From positions 1 to 14,068 of the forward strand of contig VAYC01000065.1 of the NCBI GenBank assembly GCA_005885025.1: a DNA stretch of 14,068 nucleotides, in the 5' to 3' direction. The notes under the pieces are model-generated. The model had not been told where the DNA came from. It did no database searches and saw only the letters and a program-made list of their open reading frames with translations. Made by a program: the position numbers and the translations under genes. This document shows, piece by piece, positions 7,552 to 14,068 of this stretch (its first letter is position 1; each line of letters opens with the position of its first letter). This DNA is from Actinomycetota bacterium. GTDB taxonomy: Bacteria; Actinomycetota; UBA4738.

Positions 7552-9283
7552 ATGACGATCCGCCACACGTACGACGCCGTCGTGGTCGGCGCCGGGGGGG
7601 CGGGCCTCCGGGCTGCCATCGAGGCCTCCAACGAGGTCAAGACCTGCGTGATCTCCAAGCTCTACCCGACCCGCTCCCACACCGGTGCGGCTCAGGGGGG
7701 CATGTGCGCCGCGCTCGGCAATGTGGAGGAGGACTATCCCGAGTGGCACGTCTTCGACACCGTCAAGGGCGGCGACTACCTGGTGGATCAACCGGCAGCA
7801 GAGATCATGTGTCGCGAGGCTGTCGATGCCGTCATCGAGCTGGAGCACTGGGGGCTGCCGTTCAATCGGACCGCCGACGGCCGCATCGACCAGCGCCGCT
7901 TCGGCGGGCATACGCGGAACCACGGCGAGGCGCCGGTGCGGCGCCTGCTACGCGGCCGACCGGACCGGGCACATGATCCTGCAGACCCTCTACCAGCAGT
8001 GCATCAAGCGCGGCGTCCGCTTCTTCAACGAGTTCTACGTCCTGGACCTGCTGCTCACCGACGGCCGCACGGCCGGCGTCGTCGCGTACGACCTTGCCAC
8101 TGGGGAGCTTCACGTCTTCCGGGCCAAAGCGGTCCTGTTCGCTACGGGCGGCTACGGCCGCATCTTCAAGATCACGTCAAACGCCCATGCCCTCACCGGG
8201 GACGGACTCGCCGTGTGCTACCGGCGCGGCTTCCCTCTCGAGGACATGGAGTTCTTCCAGTTCCATCCCACAGGGATCTACAAGATGGGAATCCTGATCT
8301 CCGAGGCCGTGCGGGGAGAGGGTGGGATCCTGATCAACAACGGCGGCGAACGGTTCATGGAGCGCTACGCCCCCACCATCAAGGACCTGGCTCCGCGGGA
8401 CATGGTCAGCCGGGCGATCTATCAGGAGATCAAAGAAGGGCGGGGCATCGACAAGAAGGATTACGTGTACCTCGACGTCCGGCACCTGGACCCGCACGTC
8501 ATCGAGACGAAGATCCCCGACGTCACCGAGTTCGCCCGTGTCTACCTCGGCGTCGAGCCGACCCGGGAGCCCGTCCCCATCCAGCCCACCGCGCACTACG
8601 GGATGGGCGGCATCCCAACGGACACCGAGGCCAGGGTGGTGGTGGGTACGGAGGAGTCCTCCGTCCCCGGCCTGTACGCAGCCGGCGAGTGCGCCTGCGT
8701 CAGCGTCCATGGCGCGAACCGACTCGGGACGAACTCGCTGCTCGACATCGTGGTGTTCGGGCGGCGAGGGGGCCGCGACATGGCTCGGTATGCGTCCGAG
8801 AACGAGCTTCCGTCACTCGCACCGCGCCCGGAGACGGCCACCCTGGACGAGCTCCGAGAGCTCCTGAGAGGCCCCAACCTGGAGTTCGCCGCCGACATCC
8901 GCTCCGAGCTCCAGCGCCACATGTTCGACCTGTGCGGGGTGGTGCGGACAGAAAAGGGATTGCTCGACCTCCAACGGATCCTGGCGGGCCTCCGAGAGCG
9001 GTACCGTTTGATCGGAGTCCACGACCGGGGGAAGGTGTTCAACACGGAGCTGATGGAAGCGGTGGAGCTGGGGTTCCTTCTTGACGTCTCCGACGCCGTG
9101 GTCGCCGCCGCGCTGACCCGCGACGAGAGCAGAGGAGGCCACTATCGCGAGGATCACCCGATCCGCGACGACGACCGATGGCTCACTCACTCCCTGGCCT
9201 ACCGGGAAGATGACGGGATGGTCCGCATGGAGTACAAGAGCGTGAAGCTCGGACGCTACGTCCCCATGGAACGGAAGTACTGA
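7552..9283 (+). pseudogene. sdhA: Succinate dehydrogenase flavoprotein subunit SdhA, frameshifted
   Basis: This is the FAD-containing catalytic subunit that oxidises succinate to fumarate. The ATG at 7552 follows sdhD by 16 bases, with GAGG (7544-7547) upstream. Residues 1-131 are normal: the FAD motif VVGAGGAGLRAA, the covalent-FAD site RSHT (His43), then FGGHTRNHGEAPVRR. Homology then jumps frame at 7944-7946 and continues ACYAADRTGHMILQTLYQQ to the TGA at 9281-9283. Restoring two bases (GCGC where one GC is seen) rebuilds a 577-residue protein of normal length. Downstream catalytic motifs are intact: FHPTG (His codon 8264-8266), LAPRD (Arg codon 8396-8398) and GANRLGTNS (Arg codon 8720-8722). 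Unrepaired, translation would end as unrelated sequence at 9084. A dinucleotide-tract error is the simplest explanation. Confidence 0.88.
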
Positions 9284-10122
9284 TGTCCGACGAATTCGCT
9301 CCTCCGCTAGAACCCTCCCGGTCCGAAGACGTCGAGTTGTGGGACGAGAGCACGCTGTGGGAGGAGGGCCCGCCCCGCGAGCCAGGGGCGCCGCGCAGGG
9401 TCGGTCCTCCGGCGCCCGGCCAAGTTCGGCTCACGCTCCGGATCCGGCGCTACAACCGCGAGGTGCGCCAAGACCCCTGGTGGGACGAATTCGCGGTGAA
9501 CATGGAACCCACCGATCGCCTGCTCGATGCTCTTCACGTGGTGAAGTGGTATCACGACGGCTCGTTGTCACTCCGGCGGTCGTGCGCTCACGGCATCTGC
9601 GGCTCAGACGCGATGCTCATCAACGGACGAAACGCGTTGGCGTGCAAGATCCTGGTCAGGGACGTGGCCCCGAAGGTCACGGTCGAACCGATCAGAGGCC
9701 TCCCCGTCGTGAAGGACCTCATCGTAGACATGGACCCCTTCTTCCAGGGATACGAACGGATGCTGCCGTATCTGATCAACGACGAGGAGCCTCCCGACCG
9801 CGAACGTCGGCAGTCCCCGGAAGAGCGGGAACGATACGACGACACCACCAAGTGCATCCTCTGCGCCGCCTGCACCACGTCCTGTCCCATCTTCTGGGGC
9901 GACGGCGAGTACGTCGGCCCGGCCGCCATCGTCAACGCCCACCGTTTCATCTTCGACTCGAGGGACCAAGGCGCTGGGGAGCGCCTGGACGTCCTGGCCG
10001 ACAGGACGGGCGTATTCCGGTGCCGAACCACCTTCAATTGCACGGACGCCTGCCCTCGCGGCATCAAGGTGACGAAGGCCATCCAGGAGGTTAAACGGGC
10101 CATCATGTTCGATCGGCTCTGA
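9283..10122 (+). CDS. sdhB: Succinate dehydrogenase iron-sulfur subunit SdhB
   Basis: This subunit carries electrons from the SdhA flavin to quinone through three iron-sulfur clusters. The ATG at 9283 overlaps the sdhA stop by one base. The product is 279 residues, longer than E. coli SdhB because of an acidic/Pro-rich N-terminal extension (about 1-47) before VRLTLRIRRYN. The [2Fe-2S] site is Cys101, Cys106, Asp109 and Cys121; Asp as third ligand is as in E. coli SdhB. Clusters of the C-terminal domain are Cys191/194/197 with Cys257 ([4Fe-4S]), and Cys201/247/253 ([3Fe-4S]), inferred from family spacing. RFIFDSRDQG (221-230) is a conserved SdhB/FrdB motif. All ligands are present, so the gene looks functional. 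Confidence 0.94.
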   Translation: MSDEFAPPLEPSRSEDVELWDESTLWEEGPPREPGAPRRVGPPAPGQVRLTLRIRRYNREVRQDPWWDEFAVNMEPTDRLLDALHVVKWYHDGSLSLRRSCAHGICGSDAMLINGRNALACKILVRDVAPKVTVEPIRGLPVVKDLIVDMDPFFQGYERMLPYLINDEEPPDRERRQSPEERERYDDTTKCILCAACTTSCPIFWGDGEYVGPAAIVNAHRFIFDSRDQGAGERLDVLADRTGVFRCRTTFNCTDACPRGIKVTKAIQEVKRAIMFDRL

Positions 10123-10181
10123 CCGGCGTACGACCGGCGAGGCGCAGAAGGTTGGCGCTGCCCCGTCCGACCCGGTAAAAA

Positions 10182-10203
10182 GGCCCCGGACTCGAGGGGG
10201 ACC
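10182..10203 (+). promoter_or_regulatory. Possible hairpin hiding the frdA ribosome-binding site
   Basis: GGCCCC (10182-10187) can pair with GGGG-A-CC (10197-10203, one bulged A), a six-pair stem with a nine-base loop. The right arm covers most of the frdA ribosome site GAGGGGG (10194-10200). Such a stem could restrain frdA translation. In DNA this GC-rich it may also arise by chance. Confidence 0.3.
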
Positions 10204-10206
10204 CGC

Positions 10207-11916
10207 TTGGAAACGATCGCGTACGACATCGTCATCGTGGGTGGAGGGGCCGCCGGCCTGAGGGCAGCGATCGCCGCCGCGCAGATCTCCGACGGCCTGA
10301 GCATCGCACTCGTCTCCAAGGTGTACCCGATGCGGAGCCATACGGTCTCGGCGGAGGGAGGGGCCGCGGCCGCCTTCGGGGAGGACGACAGCACGGACCT
10401 CCACGCCTTCGACACCATCCGCGGAAGCGACTATCTGGCCGACCAGGACGCGGTGGAGGCGTTCGTGACCGAGGCTCCCGGCGAGATCATCCAGCTCGAG
10501 CACTGGGGGTGCCCATGGAGCCGCCAGCCGGACGGCCGTCTGGCCGTTCGTGCCTTCGGCGGCATGAGCGTGCATCGGACGGTGTTCGCCGCCGACAAGA
10601 CCGGCTTTCATCTGCTGCACACCCTGTTTCAGACCTCACTGAAGTACGAGCGGATCGTCCGGCTGGACGAGTTCTTCGTGACGTCGCTGCTCGTGCACGA
10701 CGGGCAGTGTTCCGGGGTCGCCGCCATCGACCTCCGTGACTCCGAGGTCAGGTGCATCACGGCCAAGGCGGTGATCCTGTGCACCGGCGGCCTCGGGCGG
10801 ATCTTCTCTTTCACCACCAATGCGGCCATCAACACCGGCGACGGGATGGCTCTGGCCTACCGGGCGGATGTGCCCTTGAAGGACATGGAATTCGTCCAGT
10901 ACCACCCCACCGGCCTTCCGGGGACCGGGATCCTCATGACCGAAGCCTCGAGAGGTGAGGGCGGCTATCTGGTCAACAAGGAGGGGCAGCGGTTCCTGGA
11001 GGAGTACATCCCCTCGAAGATGGAGCTCGGCCCGAGGGACATCCTGTCCCGGGCCATCATGCAGGAGATCGAGAAGGGGCGGGCTTTCGACGGACCCTAC
11101 GGGGAGTATGTGCACCTGGACATCCGCCACCTCGGCGAGAAGAAGATCGACGAGAAACTGCCGTTCGTTCGGGAGCTCACGACCAAGTTCGTCGGTATCG
11201 ACCCGGTCCACGAGCCGATCCCGGTCCGGCCGGTAGTGCACTACATGATGGGAGGTGTGGATACCGACATCGAAGGGCGGACCCCTCTCCCCGGTCTGTA
11301 TTCCGCGGGGGAAGCGGCCTGCGTGAGCATCAACGGGGCGAACCGGCTCGGGTCCAACTCGCTCACGGAGTGCCTGGTGTTCGGGGCGAAGGTGGGGGAA
11401 CAGGCGGCCCGAGATGCGCTTGAGGCCCCGGCCCCGGCCGGCGATTCCGAGGCTCACCAGGCGGAAGCCGAGCAGGAACGGCTCATCTCGGCCTATCTGG
11501 ACAAGGCGGGCGGGCGGGAACGGATCGCCCCGATCCGTCGCGACCTCCAGGCGGCGATGGAGCGGGGGGCCGGGGTCTACCGGACCGAGGAGTCGATGAA
11601 GGAGGCCGTGGAGGAGGTCCGGGCCCTCAAGGAGCGGTTCCGGGACCTGGCTCTGTTCGATCGCGACCGGGCCTTCAACACCGAGCTGGTGGCGGCTCTG
11701 GAGCTGGAAAACATGCTCGACGTGGCGGAGACCGTGGTGGCCTCAGGCCTGGAGCGGAGGGAGTCTCGAGGCTCACACACCCGCCGTGACTACCCCGATC
11801 GGGACGACGAGCGATTTCTCACGCACAGCCTCGCCTTCTTCACCCCGCAAGGGCCTAGGATCGAGTACGGCGACGTCACCATCACTCGGTGGCCGCCGGC
11901 GGAGCGAAAATACTGA
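10207..11916 (+). CDS. frdA: Fumarate reductase flavoprotein subunit FrdA
   Basis: This is the catalytic subunit of quinol:fumarate reductase. The TTG start at 10207 is chosen because GAGGGGG (10194-10200) lies six bases upstream, and the N-terminus ETIAYDIVIVGGGAAGLRAA aligns with FrdA. The 569 residues closely follow E. coli FrdA: SKVYPMRSHTVSAEGG (38-52, His45 for covalent FAD), WGCPWSRQPDG (100-110), FAADKTGFHLLHTLFQTSL (127-145), QYHPTGLPGTGILMTE (231-246, His233), MELGPRD (272-278, Arg277 the expected proton donor), HYMMGG (345-350) and GANRLGSNS (377-385, Arg380). It is intact. The 84-base gap after sdhB has only a weak promoter-like pair (TTGGCG 10152, TAAAAA 10176), so readthrough from sdh is plausible. 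Confidence 0.94.
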   Translation: METIAYDIVIVGGGAAGLRAAIAAAQISDGLSIALVSKVYPMRSHTVSAEGGAAAAFGEDDSTDLHAFDTIRGSDYLADQDAVEAFVTEAPGEIIQLEHWGCPWSRQPDGRLAVRAFGGMSVHRTVFAADKTGFHLLHTLFQTSLKYERIVRLDEFFVTSLLVHDGQCSGVAAIDLRDSEVRCITAKAVILCTGGLGRIFSFTTNAAINTGDGMALAYRADVPLKDMEFVQYHPTGLPGTGILMTEASRGEGGYLVNKEGQRFLEEYIPSKMELGPRDILSRAIMQEIEKGRAFDGPYGEYVHLDIRHLGEKKIDEKLPFVRELTTKFVGIDPVHEPIPVRPVVHYMMGGVDTDIEGRTPLPGLYSAGEAACVSINGANRLGSNSLTECLVFGAKVGEQAARDALEAPAPAGDSEAHQAEAEQERLISAYLDKAGGRERIAPIRRDLQAAMERGAGVYRTEESMKEAVEEVRALKERFRDLALFDRDRAFNTELVAALELENMLDVAETVVASGLERRESRGSHTRRDYPDRDDERFLTHSLAFFTPQGPRIEYGDVTITRWPPAERKY

Positions 11917-11921
11917 TCGGG

Positions 11922-12710
11922 ATGAAAGGGCCGGACGTGGGCGATGCGACCATCGGGCTGAAGGTGGCACGGTACCGCCCTGAGCATGGCCCTTCACTGT
12001 ACTTCGACGACTACCAGGTCCCCTATCGCGAGGACATGGTGGTGCTCGACGCCCTCAACTACATCAAGGACAACATCGATGGCAGCGTGACCTACCGGTG
12101 GTCGTGCCGCATGGGCGTGTGTGGTTCGTGCGGCATGATGGTCAATTACGTCCCCCGGCTGACGTGCTCGACGTTCCTCCGCGAGTTCTACCCGAGGCCG
12201 GTGGTCGTGGAGCCGCTGGAGAACTTCCCGGTCATCCGCGACCTCGTGGTCGACATGGACGACTTCCTGGAGAAGCTGAGGGAGCTCAAGCCGTGGATCG
12301 TCCGCGATCACGACAGCCCGATCAGCAGCGGCGAATACCTCCAGACCCCCGAAGAGGTCGACCGCTACCAACAGTTCAGCATGTGCATCAACTGCATGCT
12401 CTGCTACGCGGCGTGTCCCGTCTACGCCAAAGACCCGAAGTTCTATGGCCCGGCTGCTCTCGCGCTGGCGCACCGATACAACCTCGACTCGAGGGACCAG
12501 GGTCGTGACGAGCGACTCGAAGCGGTCTCCGTCGATTGGGGCGTGTGGGATTGCACCTTCGTGGGGGAATGCTCGGTGGTCTGTCCCAAGGACGTCGATC
12601 CCGCCGCAGCGATCCAGCGCTCCAAGGTGGCGGCCACGACCAAGACCATGATGTCGATGGTGTGGCCGTTCGGGGTCGAACGCACCGCTGAGGATGAGCG
12701 TGAGGCCTGA
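11922..12710 (+). CDS. frdB: Fumarate reductase iron-sulfur subunit FrdB
   Basis: This is the iron-sulfur electron-transfer subunit of quinol:fumarate reductase. The ATG at 11922 lies five bases after the frdA stop. The frame is open back to a GTG at 11889 inside frdA, and GTG 11937 is a further option, but the ATG best fits the usual FrdB length (262 residues here). It resembles E. coli FrdB strongly: LDALNYIKDNI, YRWSCRMGVCGSCGMMVN, ENFPVIRDLVVDM, FSMCINCMLCYAACP, HRYNLDSRDQG and VCPKDVDPAAAIQ. The [2Fe-2S] ligands are Cys62, Cys67, Cys70 and Cys82, all cysteine as in FrdB. The other clusters use Cys155/158/161/221 and Cys165/211/217. Confidence 0.94.
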   Translation: MKGPDVGDATIGLKVARYRPEHGPSLYFDDYQVPYREDMVVLDALNYIKDNIDGSVTYRWSCRMGVCGSCGMMVNYVPRLTCSTFLREFYPRPVVVEPLENFPVIRDLVVDMDDFLEKLRELKPWIVRDHDSPISSGEYLQTPEEVDRYQQFSMCINCMLCYAACPVYAKDPKFYGPAALALAHRYNLDSRDQGRDERLEAVSVDWGVWDCTFVGECSVVCPKDVDPAAAIQRSKVAATTKTMMSMVWPFGVERTAEDEREA

Positions 12711-13107
12711 GGACGGCTCTCGCTATCCGGTCTACGTCCGAAGGATCCGGCGGACGTGGTGGCTCCGAACCGGTCCGTTCCGGCGGTTCGCGGCCCGAGA
12801 GGTCACTTCGATGTTCGCGGCGGCCTTCTCGGTGATCATGCTCCTCTTCCTGGTCGCCCTCTCTCGGGGCCCCGGAGCGTACCGCAGCTTCTTGCGGTGG
12901 CTCGACACACCCTGGTCGATCGCGCTCTCGGCCATCATCCTGGGCGCCGTCCTGTACCACACCGGAACGTGGTTCAGGCTGACGACCCGCATCCTGTCCA
13001 TCCGTCTAGGGCACCGGACCGTGTCACGCGCCGCCATCGCCTCGGGCCTGGTCCTGGTCTGGATCGTGGCATCGGCCGTCGTCGCCTACTTTCACATCTG
13101 GTTCTAG
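12694..13107 (+). CDS. frdC: Fumarate reductase membrane anchor FrdC
   Basis: This is the first heme-free membrane anchor of an E. coli-type quinol:fumarate reductase. The 137 residues match FrdC features: YPVYVRRIRRTWW (11-23), FRRFAAREVTSMF (29-41, Glu36 in the place of the conserved quinone-site Glu), ALSRGPGAYRSFL (55-67) and VLYHTGTWFRL (86-96, His89). There are three predicted helices. The ATG at 12694 overlaps the end of frdB by 17 bases with GAGG touching it. The GTG at 12700 has that GAGG at ideal six-base spacing and may be the true start. Confidence 0.9.
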   Translation: MSVRPEDGSRYPVYVRRIRRTWWLRTGPFRRFAAREVTSMFAAAFSVIMLLFLVALSRGPGAYRSFLRWLDTPWSIALSAIILGAVLYHTGTWFRLTTRILSIRLGHRTVSRAAIASGLVLVWIVASAVVAYFHIWF

Positions 13108-13109
13108 CG

Positions 13110-13583
13110 ATGCAGCGTGAGCCGGACCGGGACGTGGTGACAGCGGAACCCCAGCTGGGGGATGTGCTCGAGGACTCCGAGCGATGGGAGGTCAGGCCCT
13201 CCCGCCGGGGGCGTCGCGTCTTCGTCGTGTACCTGCCGGGGTTGGAACCGATCTTCTGGTCTTTGTTCTCGGCCGGCGGATTCGTCGCGGCGATCCTCAT
13301 CCCGGTCCACGTGGCCATTCTTGGCATTGCCTTTGGGGCCGGATGGCTCCCTGGCGATGCCCTTTCCTACGGCCGCATTCTCCATCTGGTCCACAATCCG
13401 CTGACGAAGCTGTACCTGTGGGGGCTCATTTCCCTGCCTATTTATCACTGGGCACACCGGTTCCGATTCGCCATTCACCACCAATTCGGGATCCACGGGT
13501 TCAAACGGCTGGTGGCCGTGGCCACGTACGGAACCGCCGTCACAGGCACGGTCCTGGCCGCCTGGGTCCTCCTTCGGCTCTAG
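13110..13583 (+). CDS. frdD: Fumarate reductase membrane anchor FrdD
   Basis: This is the second membrane anchor of quinol:fumarate reductase. It starts two bases after the frdC stop. The 157 residues contain the FrdD core: EPIFWSLFSAGGFVAAILIPV (46-66), GWLPGDALSYGRIL (78-91), SLPIYHWAHRF (108-118) and AIHHQFGIHG (121-130). These match E. coli FrdD motifs for the helix-I start, the PGDALSY loop and the His-rich segment. A charged N-terminal extension of about 45 residues precedes the core and is absent from E. coli FrdD. Part of it could reflect a later start, as several GTG codons lie within it (13125 onward). It closes the frdABCD cluster. Confidence 0.9.
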   Translation: MQREPDRDVVTAEPQLGDVLEDSERWEVRPSRRGRRVFVVYLPGLEPIFWSLFSAGGFVAAILIPVHVAILGIAFGAGWLPGDALSYGRILHLVHNPLTKLYLWGLISLPIYHWAHRFRFAIHHQFGIHGFKRLVAVATYGTAVTGTVLAAWVLLRL

Positions 13584-13650
13584 CCCCATCCCCAAACCGG
13601 CCCAGTGGCCTGTCGCATTTTGCTTGCTTTTCGGCGTACGCTAACTTAAT

Positions 13651-13679
13651 GTTTAGCACCCGCAACGGCTAGGTATAAA
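13651..13679 (+). promoter_or_regulatory. Promoter with stress-sigma (SigB/SigF-like) and -10 TATAAA features
   Basis: GTTTAG (13651-13656), 14 bases, then AGGTAT (13671-13676) closely resembles the SigB/SigF-class consensus GTTT...GGGTAT. The same place also contains TATAAA (13674-13679), five of six to a housekeeping -10, but with a poor -35. Either reading puts the transcript start near 13683-13687, in front of the next gene and at the edge of a strong hairpin. Confidence 0.45.
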
Positions 13680-13685
13680 GCACTA

Positions 13686-13715
13686 GGTGCCGGGGGCCGT
13701 TTGGGGACCGGCACC
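13686..13715 (+). promoter_or_regulatory. Strong 5' leader hairpin before the terminal small gene
   Basis: There is a perfect 8-bp inverted repeat: GGTGCCGG (13686-13693) and CCGGCACC (13708-13715) with a 14-base loop. It ends ten bases before the ribosome site GGAGGG (13726-13731) and begins about where transcription should start. No T-tract follows, so it is unlikely to be a terminator of the frd operon. An mRNA-stabilising or regulatory leader structure is more likely. Confidence 0.5.
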
Positions 13716-13735
13716 AGCTGAGAGAGGAGGGATAC

Positions 13736-14068
13736 ATGCGAAGAACGATCGTGACTATCGCGGCCGTGGCCGTCATGATGGTCGCGTATGGCAGTACCGC
13801 CTTGGGAGCGGACTCCGGAGGAGCAAACGGAGAGCTCCGCTTCATGGGCACCCAGGGCTGTAGCCTCCAGTTCGGGGTCTACGGCTTCCAGCGCGGTACA
13901 TCGGGGACCCTGGACCTCACGGTCATGGGGTTCTCGTCCACGTTCCACTTCACGACGAGCAGTCAGCAGCAACGCCAGACCGTGGACCTGAAGAAGATCC
14001 TGAAGGACCACATCCCCCATCCTGTGCTCGTCCAGGTTAGCTACCACCTGACCGTTTCCGAGACCTCC
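13736..14068 (+). CDS. Small secreted protein of unknown function (3' partial)
   Basis: The frame is open from the ATG at 13736 to the right edge (111 codons, no stop). It is strongly supported by the ribosome site GGAGGG (13726-13731) five bases upstream. The N-terminus MRRTIVTIAAVAVMMVAYGSTALGA is a typical Sec signal peptide, with cleavage likely near residues 23-25. The mature part has one Cys in the visible stretch (TQGCSLQFGVYG), then alternating polar/hydrophobic segments rich in Thr, Ser and Phe (for example LDLTVMGFSSTFHFTTSS) that suggest beta strands, and LKKILKDHI. I do not recognise the family. It has its own promoter and leader, so it is probably not part of the frd operon. Confidence 0.7.
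   Translation, partial: MRRTIVTIAAVAVMMVAYGSTALGADSGGANGELRFMGTQGCSLQFGVYGFQRGTSGTLDLTVMGFSSTFHFTTSSQQQRQTVDLKKILKDHIPHPVLVQVSYHLTVSETS

Noticed and set aside
7936..7952. Programmed frameshift in sdhA
   Set aside because: No slippery run or stop-associated shift site is seen, and a missing GC pair in a GCGC tract explains the break simply.
10121..10139. Direct repeat GACCGGCG-TAC-GACCGGCG at the sdhB stop
   Set aside because: Two 8-base copies in GC-rich DNA with no flanking mobile or recombination feature are likely chance.
11889..11921. Earlier GTG start for frdB inside frdA
   Set aside because: It would add residues not seen in FrdB relatives and has no ribosome site. The ATG at 11922 just after the frdA stop fits better.
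13599..13631. Terminator after frdD (GGCC-CAGT-GGCC followed by T-rich sequence)
   Set aside because: The stem is four pairs and the T runs are broken by other bases. Termination here is possible, but the evidence is thin.
1..14068. CRISPR arrays, tRNA/rRNA genes, insertion sequences, attachment sites
   Set aside because: I found no spaced direct repeats, cloverleaf-like or rRNA-like sequence, transposase motifs or terminal repeats.

Overview
The window is a GC-rich stretch with every supported gene on the + strand. It is tightly packed, with many 1-4 base stop/start overlaps. Several features suggest a Gram-positive, probably actinobacterial, host: high GC; GTG and TTG starts; a sulfate-binding protein made as a lipoprotein; the order binding protein-cysT-cysW-cysA, as in mycobacteria; and both an sdhCDAB and an E. 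coli-like frdABCD set. The exact lineage cannot be read from the sequence. An uncultured soil or sediment actinobacterium is a reasonable guess.

Layout. (1) 2-1117: a chromate (CHR family) transporter, cut off by the left edge. (2) 1179-5099: a sulfate/thiosulfate ABC importer operon with a near-consensus promoter, a lipoprotein binding protein, permeases CysT and CysW, and ATPase CysA. CysW carries a frameshift in its EAA loop. (3) 5177-6574: a secreted phosphoesterase of the phospholipase C/acid phosphatase (PF04185-type) family. (4) 6655-10122: succinate dehydrogenase sdhC-sdhD-sdhA-sdhB. sdhA carries a frameshift equivalent to loss of two bases in a GCGC tract. (5) 10207-13583: a quinol:fumarate reductase, frdA-frdB-frdC-frdD, with both membrane anchors of the E. 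coli type. (6) 13736-14068: the start of a small secreted protein of unknown function, behind a stress-sigma-like promoter and a strong 5' leader hairpin, cut off by the right edge.

How the parts fit. The importer brings in sulfate. CHR proteins export chromate, a sulfate analogue that enters through sulfate importers, so the first two blocks make functional sense together. The two respiratory complexes catalyse opposite directions of the succinate/fumarate couple: SDH feeds electrons to quinone in the aerobic TCA cycle, and QFR removes them from quinol when oxygen is scarce. The [2Fe-2S] ligand sets of the two iron-sulfur subunits differ in the way that separates E. coli SdhB (Asp third ligand) from FrdB (Cys third ligand), which supports the assignment.

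The most notable points are the SDH-QFR tandem, the two frameshifts (real lesions or assembly errors), a three-fold Cys-bracketed Asn-Pro loop motif in the phosphoesterase, and the promoter plus hairpin arrangement before the last gene. I saw no mobile elements, CRISPR arrays, tRNAs or rRNAs, and no gene-free stretch longer than about 150 bases.
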